Origin: Aurelia coerulea
Lineage: Eukaryota; Cnidaria; Scyphozoa; Semaeostomeae; Ulmaridae
Direction: 5' to 3'
DNA: 64,000 bases
NCBI GenBank assembly: GCA_039566865.1
Contig: CM076954.1
Location: 16,640,001 to 16,704,000, forward strand
Under the pieces are notes generated by a model. It searched no databases. It was not told the origin of the DNA and saw nothing but the letters and a program-made list of their open reading frames with translations. The position numbers and the translations under genes were made by a program. Of the stretch, positions 44,346 through 57,760 are shown piece after piece (position 1 is the first letter of the stretch; each line of letters begins with the position of its first letter).

Positions 44346-45128
44346 CTTACTGTAATTTTTTTTACAAAATTGAGACGCAGTATTCCGATTTTAACCGACT
44401 GTGTCAATCCTCAAAATTGTCTCCCTCCCCTTCATATGTCAAAATGTTTCAATCTAACTTTACGGATAGTTGCACAATCAAGGGCGCCGGGGCAGCTGGG
44501 GCAGCTGCCCCTGTTGCCCTAGTGGTACAGGGCAGCGTGGGGGCAGAAAAATGCCCTTTCCAGAAAACTATTATTATAACTATTAATTAATTGCATCTGT
44601 TAGACAGTGGAAATGAGTTGTTTCTCGTCCGCAATCACTATAATGGAACAAATTCCTTCTGCTCTCAAGATCACAGCACCTTTGAAGGACAGTGGGGTCG
44701 TTACGGAGTGGTCTGAGCTGGACATGTCCACCCCAGTTTTCACAGAGGTTGATCTTATAATTTAATTTCTGGAAATCTAAAGTTGATTTATTTTCATAAT
44801 GAGTACTATTATTAAGTGGGTAACGATGCCTTCGTTCTAGAAAACGATTGTTTTAACATTAAGCTACTAATGAGGTCAAGAACGTGCCAATTTTGGTTAA
44901 ATTTGTTATTGTGTCAGGGTAAACATCTTGGTGATTTATCCATCTCATGGTGTCAAATCTGTCTAACATGAAATAAGCCAATGTCAAATTTTGCTGTAGG
45001 ATTGCGGGAAACTTCTGCCTTGTATGCGCTTTATGTGCGCTTTCTTTATTTCAGTGCCAATTAGCAGACATAAAATGCTAATCAATTGCTTTAACGAGTG
45101 TGACGGAAGTGGGTTACTTTCAACACCA
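44346..45128. other. Unassigned flank of the palindrome
   Basis: Contains a GC-rich patch with GGGGCAGCTGGGGCAGCTGCC near 44490, possibly the end of another transposon. No gene seen. Confidence 0.35.
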
Positions 45129-45721
45129 TCCATATCTAAACCAGACTCTCCATCCCATAACCAGAATGAACACACAGACTACGCAGCATAGAAGCTGTGT
45201 ACACAGCATTGCTACATATACACAGTGTATTGCCCTTTAGCCAATCAGGGAAGCCTATGGACCGATTTTCCAAGAGACATCATGGATAGTGTTAATCCCT
45301 GATGACAGCTCAGGTTATCCTGTGGTTTTTTTTATATTACTGCCTGCAGTCATGTCAAAAATAAGCTAGTTGTCAATCACCTAATCAGTCCAAACAAAAA
45401 AATAAATACTGATGGATTATTCAAAACCTATCAAAGAGCCGACAACATGCTGATATGTTGCAAAATCTAAACAAAAATTTTGGCGCAAAAATCGAGGCTC
45501 TTGCCATGTGGTGCGATAAATGTGCTTCTGTTCTGGGCAAGTTAGAAACTTTCCTTCTGAATTAATAATCTATGTTTTAGCTAGCAACCAGTATCACATC
45601 GTATGTTATTGAATGAAACTGAAGTTAGTAAGTAAAAAAATGGACATGGCTGTAGACTGAAAATTTAAACTTTGAACAGTTTGCCATTCATTTGCTATCC
45701 ATCAAAAAGCCAGTTTTGTCT

Positions 45722-46220
45722 TTACACAAGCTCTAAAATGCGTTGACTTACCGTCCTAGTTGTCTTTACCAGTATTTGCGGCGCTTGATAGAGCCAACCA
45801 CGATTTTCTGCAGCTATGATTTTAGCGCCAAACCACTCCTTTTCCTTCCCGCTTCTCTCAATCGTGCATTCCAAATGTCGTAAACATGCCAAGTTATCGA
45901 TGTACAAATTACAATGTCCCCAAATACAGTGATTAGCAAGCACAACTATAGCTTTAAATGTGTCAAATAGATCTGATCCTTTCTGTGTGCTGTATCATAG
46001 TGGCATTCATCTATATCTTCCAAACATGCTTGGCCAAGGTTTGGCGCGCAATTCGATAGTTCATCCACGTTGATACAGTCACAGCCGATAGCCGATAAAC
46101 AATCGCACTGCGGGAGAGCTGACAACAGCAAGCTATTGTATTCTATGTCTGGAGTGACATACATTATCCTGTTATCGTTTCCATTGGCGACCAAGTAAGT
46201 CTTTCCTGTTCAGCCTCTGC
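45722..46220 (-). other. Putative gene exons in the left arm
   Basis: Mirror image of 58793-59289. Reads YLVANGNDNRIMYVTPD then EYNSLLLSALPQ, followed by a Cys-rich stretch, and a second frame (WGHCNLYIDNLACL..RGWLYQAP) ending at a GTAAGT donor. The first stretch faintly resembles the opening strand of LDL-receptor-type YWTD propellers. Not assignable to a known gene with confidence. Confidence 0.3.
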
Positions 46221-46282
46221 ACTTAGAACAACTGGATTGCCTTTGCACGTTGACAGCTTTTTAGATTTACAACAAAAATATG

Positions 46283-46342
46283 AACAACCTCGTCCTCAGG
46301 CCTTTTTGTCATATTTGGACAAGGCCCTGGGGACGAGGTTTG
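46283..46342. mobile_element. Mini-MITE (AACCTCGTCC ends), left arm
   Basis: CAACCTCGTCCTCAGGCC mirrors GGCCCTGGGGACGAGGTT around a 23-nt middle. The same element is at 58669-58728. Confidence 0.55.
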
Positions 46343-47261
46343 GATATGAGATTTATCCGCGCAGATTGGAAAATGTCCACTATTCTTTGTTGGCCGTTAT
46401 TTCACGTGTCCCCCATAGTGTGGTTTTTGGTCTCCCTGCTCGCACTTTTGAACGCAAGTTGCGGTAGAGAGTGCGAACGTTAACTTGAAAAAAGAGTCCA
46501 ATGCAATAAGTACTGGCGTATGAAGTACCAGCGTTCATCGAATAGTTGCTGGAAAAGAAAGGACCAACGAGGTAATAACGAAGTGGAGGAGACGCTGGGT
46601 CAATGTAAGGAAAAAAGACTAGCTGCGAGGAAAGGTCTACGCCCCAAGACGCAATGATTTATATTTTGCTTCAAAGAATCAAGAAACCAAGAGTTCTAAT
46701 ATACTAATATTACGCGTTTCAGCATTTAAAGACTTTGAAGCATATTCAAAATCGCTTGTAGTGACAGTTTGAAATAAGCCACGTATTTGAAAATCTTGTT
46801 AAAAAAATCCTAAAAAAATATTACATTGTGCTTTAAGGTGAGGTAGAGGGCTTTTTTAAGTTTCCTTGTGATTTTTACTTTCAGAAAGAGATTTTTCACA
46901 CAAGACCACATCAGGCCTCGTTCAATCAAATCAAAATTGAATGATTGTCCCCGCTGTCGTTTCTGGCTTTTTGCGAAGGAGATTACTTGGGCAATGACGT
47001 AGTGAATTCCAATTGTGCCGCAAACACACTGATCTGTTAGCACCCTAGCATGATACTATATCATACGTCAACGAATATGAAGTCTTCAAAGACCCGACAC
47101 GTTATCATAACAAGAACCATTAACTTTGCAAGAACCATGCCATGGGAAAAGCTCTCTCGAATCGCGTGCCAGGATATTCGATTCATAGAAGCAAGGGATT
47201 TGTTTCTCGAGTGGAGTTTGGCCTGTTGTATCGAAAGGCGTTCTAGTAGTTTTCAATAGAC

Positions 47262-47590
47262 AGTTCAATTCAATTCAATTCCATGACGACAACCTGCTAC
47301 ACTTTACAGTAGCATAGTTATACTTTGAAATAAGTGAATTATAACAGCAAGGAAAGGACTATTCTATGTAATGTAACAGTAACAGAACTACAGCGAGAAA
47401 CTAAATAAAAAATGAATAAAATTAATTCCACTATAAATGGTGCTAACTATGCTCTCTATAGTTATTGTCGTACGAATGGGAAAGGAGTAGCAGTTATGTG
47501 CAACTGGAATTATCATCTGAACGTAATTCAAAAGACTTTTTGATGAAAAATGCTATCCATTTAGTTATCTGCAGGTTTTTTTTTTCCAAC
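47262..47590 (-). pseudogene. LINE 3' end with AATTG tail, left arm
   Basis: Minus-strand copy of the segment at 57431-57752 and a relative of 10653-11216; ends in AATTGAATTG repeats. Confidence 0.65.
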
Positions 47591-47693
47591 CTCGTTTCTA
47601 GGGCCCTTTGTCATATTGGACATATGTGATGCCAATCCCTAGGATCATGTGTCTCCGTCCCGATATAACAAACCGCCCTGGGGACAAGGTTGG
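47588..47693. mobile_element. MITE with CAACCTCGT..CTAGGGCC ends, left arm
   Basis: Termini CAACCTCGTTTCTAGGGCC and CAACCTTGTCCCCAGGGC are inverted; mirrored at 57318-57424. Confidence 0.5.
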
Positions 47694-47893
47694 GGTTTTC
47701 ATTTATGTAGCTAAACAGTTTTATAGTGTGATGTGGTTTGAAATAAAACTGTGTCTGATTTATGCCTTTGACTCGTAAAAATGGCAAGTTGAGCCTGCAA
47801 AACATGGGGTGAAACGCAAAAGAACTCAAAAGCTTTCATATATATCCTTTTCCTTTGATTTTGTGAATAAGACCCCCTTTTTACAAGACCCCT

Positions 47894-48900
47894 GGATTAA
47901 CTTTATGAAATACTGAAATGTCCGAGGACAACACTTGAAATATAATATTCCATTGTACGCATTTAGGACAAAACTTCCCTACATGTTGTTAGCCCTTTCC
48001 CTATACAGATTTCATATTGATTATACATCATTTGTAGGAAATACTGAAATGTCCGAAGTCAAAATAGAAATCTTCAATTTAACGCATTTTAGACAAGACT
48101 TCCCTACAGGTTTTTACCCCTTTCCCTAAACAGATTTCATATTGATTATACATCATTTGAAAGCACTTGTGCCAAGGATTAACGCTATGCGATTCAATTT
48201 AGGAAATCCTGAAATGTTCGAGGTCAAAATTGAAATATTCTCTTTTACGCATTTAGGACCAGACTTCCCTACATGTTTCTAGCCCTTTCCCTAAACAGAT
48301 TTCATATTGATTATACATCATTTGAAAGCTCTTGTGCCAATGATTAAAGCTATGGGATTCAATTTAGGAAATACTGAAATGTTCGAGGTCACAAATTGAA
48401 ATGTTCACTTTAACGCATTTAGGACCAGACTTCCCTACATGTTTCTAGCCCTTTCCCTAAACAGATTTCATATTGATTATACATCATTTCAAAGCTCTTG
48501 TGCCAAGGATTAACGCTATGGGATTCAATTTAGGAAATACTTAAATGTTCGAGGTCAAAAATGGAAATATTCAATTTTACGCATTTTAGACAAGACTTCC
48601 CTACATGTTTTTACCCCTTTCCCTGAACAGATTTCATATTGATTATACATCATTTGAAAGCTCTTGTGCCAAGGATTAACGCTATGGGATTCAATTTAGG
48701 AAATACTTAAATGTTCGAAGTCAAAAATGGAAATATTCAATTTTACGCATTTTAGACAAGACTTCCCTACATGTTTTTACCCCTTTCCCTGAACAGATTT
48801 CATATTGATTATACATCATTTGAAAGCTCTTGTGCCAATGATTAACGCTATGGGATTCGATTTAGGAAATACTGAAACGACCGAGGTAAAATATTAAAAT
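47894..48900 (+). repeat. 166-bp satellite, left array (about 6 monomers)
   Basis: Monomers contain CTACATGTTTCTAGCCCTTT, GATTATACATCATTTGAAAG and GCCAAGGATTAACGCTATGG. Same satellite as 49779-57119 but in the opposite orientation. Confidence 0.9.
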
Positions 48901-49778
48901 ATTCACAACCATATTCACAAAATAGCACTGAGCATCGCATACAAGGAAGATGTCTCTGACTTTAATGCACTTTTGACCAGAGATAATTCTGTATCTGTCC
49001 ACAATAGGAATCTGCAGTTGTTGATGACAGAGATCTACAAAAATAAATTGAATATCGCCCCAATCTTTATGGCTGATATTTTTATTTAGAAGAATCCCCC
49101 TTATTATTTAAGAAACGAACATCTTTTACAAATGCCAAAGCCGGGACAGTTCGGTTTGGGATAAAGAGTATTGCTTTCATAGGATGTAAACTGTGGCATG
49201 GACTCTCATTGAATATTTCCATCTTTAAAAAACGCATAAATAAGTGGAAGGGCGATGACTGCAACTGCCGATTATGCAAAACTTTCGTACCACAGGTTGG
49301 GTTCTTGAATTGATCTTGTTTTGTATAAAATCAAAAACTCGTATGCATCATAAGGATATAATGTATCTTAAACTTGATGTGGAGACGTTGGTCTGCGGGG
49401 AGTGCTGGGATGTGTTTTGGCACGCTGGGGCCTTTCGGACCTTTGTCCTCGTGGGAATTTTCATTCGAAAATAAACTCTAATGGGGACACGGTTCCGGGG
49501 GGCCTCGGTGTGTTGGGGCGTTTCTTGGTACTTTTTGTCATCCAACCGCTCTACATCAAGTTTCTAGTTATAAATTTTACCAAGTTTTTAGTGTATCATC
49601 AGTATACATCATTCACTGTTAAACTAGCTAATTAGAACCATTTTACATTGTACTTTTGATAGTGATTTTAGTTTTGTTTCAGTAGGCATCAGCTAATCTA
49701 GCTGTAATTTAGCTACTTTCAAACGACTACTAAAGAAATTAATAATATTTATTATTATTTTAGTATGCCATAAAATAT
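48901..49778 (+). pseudogene. LINE fragment forming the palindrome centre
   Basis: Frames read FNALLTRDNSVSVHNRNLQL, LMTEIYKNKLNIAPIFMADIF and, after a stop and frameshift, SIAFIGCKLWHGLSLNIS, then INKWKGDDCNCRLCKTFVPQ. This is the C-terminus of a CR1/L2-type LINE ORF2. The 3' UTR runs to an AATAATATTTATTATT tail at about 49740-49760. It is the only non-mirrored unique segment between the two satellite arrays. Confidence 0.75.
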
Positions 49779-52700
49779 ATCCCATAGGGTTAATCCTTGG
49801 CACAAGAGCCTTCAAATGATGTATAGTCAATATGAAATCTGTTTAGGGAAAGGACCAAGAACATGTAGGGAAGTCTGGTCCTAAATGCGTAAAAGTGAAT
49901 ATTTCGATTTTTGACCTCGAACATTTCAGTATTTCCTAAATCGAATCCCATAGCGTTAATCCTTGGCACAAGAGCTTTCAAATGATGTATAATCAATATG
50001 AAATCTGTTTAGGGAAAGGGCTAGAAACATGTAGGGAAGTCTGGTCCTAAATGCGTAAAAGTGAATATTTCAATTTTTGACCTCGAACATTTCAGTATTT
50101 CCTAAATTGAATCCCATAGCGTTAATCCTTGGCACAAGAGCTTTCAAATGATGTATAGTCAATATGAAATCTGTTTAGGGAAAGGACTAAGAACATGTAG
50201 GGAAGTCTGGTCCTAAATGCGTAAAAGTGAATATTTCAATTTTTGACCTCGAACATTTCAGTATTTCCTAAATTGAATCCCATAGCGTTAATCCTTGGCA
50301 CAAGAGCTTTCAAATGATGTATAATCAATATGAAATCTGTTCAGGGAAAGGGGTAAAAACATGTAGGGAAGTCTTGTCTAAAATGCGTAAAATTGAATAT
50401 TTCAATTTTTGACCTCGAACATTTCAGTATTTCCTAAATTGAATCCCATAGCGTTAATCCTTGGCACAAGAGCTTTCAAATGATGTATAATCAATATGAA
50501 ATCTGTTTAGGGAAAGGGCTAGAAACATGTAGGGAAGTCTGGTCCTAAATGCGTAAAATTGAATATTTCCATTTTTGACCTCGAACATTTAAGTATTTCC
50601 TAAATTGAATCCCATAGCGTTAATCCTTGGCACAAGAGCTTTCGAATGATGTATAATCAATATGAAATCTGTTTAGGGAAAGGGCTAGAAACATGTAGGG
50701 AAGTCTGGTCCTAAATGCGTAAAATTGAATATTTCAATTTTTGACCTCGAACATTTCAGTATTTCCTAAATTGAATCCCATAGCGTTAATCCTTGGCACA
50801 AGAGCTTTCAAATGATGTATAATCAATATGAAATCTGTTTAGGGAAAGGGCTAGAAACATGTAGGGAAGTCTGGTCCTAAATGCGTAAAATTGAATATTT
50901 CAATTTTTGACCTCGAACATTTCAGTATTTCCTAAATTGAATCCCATAGCGTTAATCCTTGGCACAAGAGCTTTCAAATGATGTATAATCAATATGAAAT
51001 CTGTTTAGGGAAAGGGCTAGAAACATGTAGGGAAGTCTGGTCCTAAATGCGTAAAATTGAATATTTCAATTTTTGACCTCGAACATTTCAGTATTTCCTA
51101 AATTGAATCCCATAGCGTTAATCCTTGGCACAAGAGCTTTCAAATGATGTATAATCAATATGAAATCTGTTCAGGGAAAGGGGTAGAAACATGTAGCGAA
51201 GTCTTGTCCTAAATGCGTAAAATTGAATATTTCAATTTTTGACCTCGAACATTTCAGTATTTCCTAAATCGAATCCCATAGCGTTAATCCTTGGCACAAG
51301 AGCTTTCAAATGATGTATAATCAATATGAAATCTGTTTAGGGAAAGGGCTAGAAACATGTAGGGAAGTCTGGTCCTAAATGCGTAAAAGTGAATATTTCA
51401 ATTTTTGACCTCGAACATTTCAGTATTTCCTAAATTGAATCCCATAGCGTTAATCCTTGGCACAAGAGCTTTCAAATGATGTATGTATAATCAATATGAA
51501 ATCTGTTTAGGGAAAGGGCTAGAAACATGTAGGGAAGTCTTGTCTAAAATGCGTAAAATTGAATATTTCAATTTTTGACCTCGAAAATTTCAGTATTTCC
51601 TAAATTGAATCCCATAGCGTTAATCCTTGCCACAAGAGCTTTCAAATGCTGTATAGTAAATATGAAATCTGTTTAGGGAAAGGGCTAGAAACATGTAGGG
51701 AAGTCTGGTCCTAAATGCGTAAAAGTGAATATTTAAATTTTTGGCCTCGAACATTTCAGTATTTCCTAAATTGAATCCCATAGCGTTAATCATTGGCACA
51801 AGAGCTTTCAAATGATGTATAGTCAACATGAAATCTGTTTAGGGAAAGGGCTAAGAACATGTAGGGAAGTCTGGTCCTAAATGCGTAAAATTGACTATTT
51901 CGATTTTTAACCTCGAACATTTCAGTATTTCCTAAATCGAATCCCATAGCGTTAATCCTTGGCACAAGAGCTTTCAAATGATGTATAATCAATATGAAAT
52001 CTATTTAGGCAAAGGGCTAGGAACATGTAGGGAAGTTTTGTCCAAAATGCGTCAAATTGAATATTTCGATTTTTGGCTTCGGATATTCCAGTATTTCTTA
52101 AATCGAATCCAATAGCGTTAATCCTTGGCACAAGAGCTTTCAAATCATGTATAATAAATATGAAATCTGTTTAGGGAAAGGGGTACAAACCTGTAGGGAA
52201 GTCTTGTCTAAAATGCGTAAAATTGAACATTTCGATTTTTGACTTCGGACATTTCAGTATTTCCTAAATCGAATCCAATAGCGTTAATCCTCGGCACAAG
52301 AGCTTTCAGATGATGTATAATCAATATGAAATCTGTTTAGGGAAAGGGCTAAGAACATGTAGGGAAGTCTGGTCCTAAATGCGTAAAAGTGAATATTTCA
52401 ATTTTTGACCTCGAACATTTCAGTATTTCCTAAATTGAATCCCATAGCGTTAATCCTTGGCACAAGAGCTTTCAAATGATGTATAATCAATATGAAATCT
52501 GTTTAGGGAAAGGGCTAGAAACATGTAGGGAAGTCTTGTCCTAAATGCGTAAAAGTGAATATTTCAATTTTTGACCTCAAACATTTCAGTATTTCCTAAA
52601 TTGAATCCCATAGCGTTAATCCTTGGCACAAGAGCTTTTAAATGATGTATAATCAATATGAAATCTATTTAGGGAAAGGGGTAAAAACATGGAGGGAAGT

Positions 52701-55700
52701 CTTGTCTAAAATGCGTAAAATTGAATATTTCGAATTTTGACTTCGGATATTCCAGTATTTCTTAAATCGAATCCAATAGCGTTAATCCTTGGCACAAGAG
52801 CTTTTAAATGATGTATAATCAATATGAAATCTATTTAGGCAAAGGGCTAGGAACATGTAGGGAAGTTTTGTCCAAAATGCGTCAAATTGAATATTTCGAT
52901 TTTTGACTTCGGATATTCCAGTATTTCTTAAATCGAATCCAATAGCGTTAATCCTTGGCACAAGAGCTTTCAAATCATGTATAGTCAATATGAAATCTGT
53001 TTAGGGAAAGGGCTAAGAACATGTAACGAAGTCTGGTCCAAAATTCGTAAAATTGAATATTTCGATTTTTGACTTCAGACATATCAATATTTCCTAAATT
53101 GAATCCCATAGCGTTAATCTTTGGCACAAGAGGTTTCAAATCATGTATAGTCAATATGAAATCTGTTTAGGGAAAGGGCTAAGAACATGTAGGGAAGTCT
53201 GGTCCTAAATGCGTAAAATTGAATATTTCAATTTTTGACCTCGAACATTTCAGTATTTCCTAAATTGAATCCCATAGCGTTAATCCTTGGCACAAGAGCT
53301 TTCAAATGATGTATAGTCAATATGAAATCTGTTTAGGGAAAGGGCTAGAAACATGTAGGGAAGTCTTGTCCTAAATGCGTAAAAGTGAATATTTCAATTT
53401 TTGACCTCAAACATTTCAGTATTTCCTAAATCGAATCCCATAGTGTTAATCCTTGGCACAAGAGCTTTGAAATGATGTATAATCAATATGAAATCTGTTC
53501 AGGGAAAGGGGTAAAAACATGGAGGGAAGTCTTGTCTAAAATGCGTAAAATTGAATATTTCAATTTTTGACCTCGAACATTTCAGTATTTCCTAAATCGA
53601 ATCCCATAGCGTTAATCCTTGGCACAAGAGCTTTTAAATGATGTATAATCAATATGAAATCTATTTAGGCAAAGGGCTAGGAACATGTAGGGAAGTTTTG
53701 TCCAAAATGCGTCAAATTGAATATTTCGATTTTTGACTTCGGATATTCCAGTATTTCTTAAATCGAATCCAATAGCGTTAATCCTTGGCACAAGAGCTTT
53801 CAAATCATGTATAGTCAATATGAAATCTGTTTAGGGAAAGGGCTAAGAACATGTAAGGAAGTCTGGTCCAAAATTCGTAAAATTGAATATTTCGATTTTT
53901 GACTTCAGACATATCAATATTTCCTAAATTGAATCCCATAGCGTTAATCTTTGGCACAAGAGGTTTCAAATCATGTATAGTCAATATGAAATCTGTTTAG
54001 GGAAAGGGCTAGAAACATGTAGGAAAGTCTGGTCCTAAATGCGTAAAATTGAATATTTTGATTTTTGACCACGAACATTTCAGTATTTCCTAAATCGAAT
54101 CCCATAGCGTTAGTCCTTGGCACAAGAGCTTTCAAATGATGTATAGTCAATATGAAATCTGTTTTGGGAAAGGGCTAGAAACATGTAGGGAAGTTTTGTC
54201 CAAAATGCGTAAAATTGAATATTTCGATTTTTGACTTCAGATATTCCAATATTTCTTAAATCGAATCCAATAGCGTTAATTGTTGGCACAAGAGCTTTCA
54301 AATCATGTATAGTCAATATGAATCTGTTTAGGGAAAGGGCTAAGAACATGTAGGGAAGTCGTGTCTAAAATGCGTAAAATTGAACATTTCAATTTTTGAC
54401 CTCGAACATTTCAGTATTTCCTAAATTGAATCCCATAGCGTTAATCCTTGGCACAAGAGCTTTCAAATGATGTATAATCAATATGAAATCTGTTTAGGGA
54501 AAGGGCTAGAAACATGTAGGGAAGTCTGGTCCAAAATTCGTAAAATTGAATATTTCGATTTTTGACTTCAGACATATCAATATTTCCTAAATTGAATCCC
54601 ATAGCGTTAATCCTTGGCACAAGAGCTTTCAAATGATGTATAGTCAATATGAAATCTGTTTAGGGAAAGGGCTAGAAACATGTAGGGAAGTCTGGTCCTA
54701 AATGCGTAAAATTGAATATTTCGATTTTTGACCTCGAACATTTCAGTATTTCCTAAATCGAATCCCATAGCGTTAATCCTTGGCACAAGAGCTTTCAAAT
54801 CATGTATAATCAATATGAAATCTGTTCAGGGAAAGGGGTAAAAACATGTAGGGAAGTCTTGTCTAAAATGCGTAAAATTGAATATTTCAATTTTTGACCT
54901 CGAACATTTCAGTATTTCCTAAATTGAATCCCATAGCGTTAATCCTTGGCACAAGAGCTTTCAAATGATGTATAGTCAATATGAAATCTGTTCAGGGAAA
55001 GGGGTAAAAACCTGTAGGGAAGTCTTGTCTAAAATATGTAAAATTGAATATTTCGATTTTTGACCTCGAACATTTCAGTATTTCCTAAATTGAATCCCAT
55101 AGCGTTAATCCTTGGCACAAGAGCTTTCAAATGATGTATAATCAATATGAAATCTGTTTAGGGAAAGGGGTAAAAACATGTAGGGAAGTCTGGTCCTAAA
55201 TGCGTAAAAGTGAATATTTCGATTTTTGACCTCGAACATTTCAGTATTTCCTAAATTGAATCCCATAGCGTTAATCCTTGGCACAAGAGCTTTCAAATGA
55301 TGTATAATCAATATGAAATCTGTTTAGGGAAAGGGCTAGAAACATGTAGGGAAGTCTGGTCCTAAATGCGTAACATTGAATATTTCGATTTTTGACCTCG
55401 AACATTTCAGTATTTCCTAAATCGAATCCCATAGCGTTAATCCTTGGCACAAGAGCTTTCAAATCATGTATAATCAATATGAAATCTGTTTAGGGAAAGG
55501 GCTAGAAACGTGTAGGGAAGTCTTGTCCAAAATGCGTAAAATTGAATATTTCGATTTTTGACCTCGAATATTTCAGTATTTCCTAAATCGAATCCCATAG
55601 CGTTAATCCTTGGCACAAGAGCTTTCAAATCATGTATAATCAATATGAAATCTGTTCAGGGAAAGGGGTAAAAACATGTAGGGAAGTCTTGTCTAAAATG

Positions 55701-57119
55701 CGTAAAATTGAATATTTCAATTTTTGACCTCGAACATTTCAGTATTTCCTAAATTGAATCCCATAGCGTTAATCCTTGGCACAAGAGCTTTCAAATGATG
55801 TATAGTCAATATGAAATCTGTTCAGGGAAAGGGCTAAAAACATGTAGGGAAGTCTTGTCTAAAATATGTAAAATTGAATATTTCGATTTTTGACCTCGAA
55901 CATTTCAGTATTTCCTAAATTGAATCCCATAGCGTTAATCCTTGGCACAAGAGCTTTCAAATGATGTATAATCAATATGAAATCTGTTCAGGGAAAGGGG
56001 TAAAAACATGTAGGGAAGTCTGGTCCTAAATGCGTAAAAGTGAATATTTCGATTTTTGACCTCGAACATTTCAGTATTTCCTAAATTGAATCCCATAGCG
56101 TTAATCCTTGGCACAAGAGCTTTCAAATGATGTATAATCAATATGAAATCTGTTTAGGGAAAGGGCTAGAAACATGTAGGGAAGTCTGGTCCTAAATGCG
56201 TAAAATTGAATATTTCGATTTTTGACCTCGAACATTTCAGTATTTCCTAAATCGAATCCCATAGCGTTAATCCTTGGCACAAGAGCTTTCAAATCATGTA
56301 TAATCAATATGAAATCTGTTCAGGGAAAGGGGTAAAAACATGTAGGGAAGTCTTGTCTAAAATGCGTAAAATTGAATATTTCAATTTTTGACCTCGAACA
56401 TTTCAGTATTTCCTAAATTGAATCCCATAGCGTTAATCCTTGGCACAAGAGCTTTCAAATGATGTATAGTCAATATGAAATCTGTTTAGGGAAAGGGCTA
56501 GAAACATGTAGGGAAGTCTGGTCCTAAATGCGTTAAAGTGAATATTTCAATTTTTGACCTCAAACATTTCAGTATTTCCTAAATCGAATCCCATAGCGTT
56601 AATCCTTGGCACAAGAGCTTTCAAATGATGTATAGTCAATATGAAATCTGTTTAGGGAAAGGGCTAGAAACATGTAGGGAAGTTTTGTCCAAAATGCGTA
56701 AAATTGAATATTTCGATTTTTGACTTCAGATATTCCAGTAATTCTTAAATCGAATCCAATAGCGTTAATTGTTGGCACAAGAGTTTTCAAATCATGTATA
56801 ATAAATATGAAATCTGTTTAGGGAAAGGGGTAAAAACCTGTAGGGAAGTCTTGTCTAAAATGCGTAAAATTGAAGATTTCGATTTTTGACTTCGGACATT
56901 TCAGTATTTCCTAAATTGAATTCAATAGCGTTAATAGCGTTAATCCTAAAAACCTGGAGGGAAGGCACAAGAGCTTTCAAATGATGTATAATCAATATGA
57001 AATCTGTATAGGGAAAGGGCTAACAACATGTAGGGAAGTTTTGTCCTAAATGCGTACAATGGAATATTATATTTCAAGTGTTGTCCTCGGACATTTCAGT
57101 ATTTCATAAATTTAATCCA
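49779..57119 (-). repeat. 166-bp satellite, right array (about 44 monomers)
   Basis: Head-to-tail monomers of 166 bp (for example TCCCATAGCGTTAATCCTTG at intervals of 166). Consensus blocks: GGCACAAGAGCTTTCAAATG, TCAATATGAAATCTGTTTAG, GGAAGTCTGGTCCTAAATGC and ACATTTCAGTATTTCCTAAA. Because 166 is not divisible by 3, each monomer shows a ~68-codon minus-strand open frame that stops in the next unit; these are not genes. An 830-bp period (five monomers) is visible: 52782 with 53612, 55105 with 55935, 55271 with 56101. Confidence 0.95.
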
Positions 57120-57317
57120 GGGGTCTTGTAAAAAGGGGGTCTTATTCACAAAATCAAAGGAAAAGGATATATATGAAAGCTTTTGAGTTCTTTTACGTTT
57201 CACCCCATGTTTTGCAGGCTCAACTTGCCATTTTTACGAGTCAAAGGCATAAATCAGACACAGTTTTATTTCAAACCACATCACACTATAAAACTGTTTA
57301 GCTACATAAATGAAAAC

Positions 57318-57424
57318 CCCAACCTTGTCCCCAGGGCGGTTTGTTATATCGGGACGGAGACACATGATCCTAGGGATTGGCATCACATATGTCCAATATG
57401 ACAAAGGGCCCTAGAAACGAGGTT
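57318..57424. mobile_element. MITE, right arm copy
   Basis: Mirror image of 47588-47693. Confidence 0.5.
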
Positions 57425-57430
57425 GGAAAA

Positions 57431-57760
57431 AAAAACCTGCAGATAACTAAATGGATAGCATTTTTCATCAAAAAGTCTTTTGAATTACGTTCAGATGATA
57501 GTGCCAGTTGCACATAACTGCTACTCCTTTCCCATTCGTACGACAATAACTATAGAGAGCATAGTTAGCACCATTTATAGTGGAATTAATTTTATTCATT
57601 TTTTATTTAGTTTCTCGCTGTAGTTCTGTTACTGTTACATTACATAGAATAGTCCTTTCCTTGCTGTTATAATTCACTTATTTCAAAGTATAACTATGCT
57701 ACTGTAAAGTGTAGCAGGTTGTCGTCATGGAATTGAATTGAATTGAACTGTCTATTGAAA
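57431..57760 (+). pseudogene. LINE 3' end with AATTG tail, right arm
   Basis: Opens KWIAFFIKKSFELRSDDSASCT-stop, then a 3' UTR aligned with that at 10949-11216 (TAGCACCAT, TTATTCATTTT, GCTGTTATAAT, TGTAGCA) and a final GAATTGAATTGAATTG. Confidence 0.7.

Noticed and set aside
49790..56790. Series of ~68-codon minus-strand open frames at 166-bp spacing, resembling a small-protein family
   Set aside because: They are produced by the satellite. The monomer is not a multiple of three, so each frame simply runs to the stop in the next unit, and there is no splice or translation context.
49779..57119. CRISPR-like array
   Set aside because: The repeats are contiguous 166-bp monomers without unique spacers, and the genome is eukaryotic.
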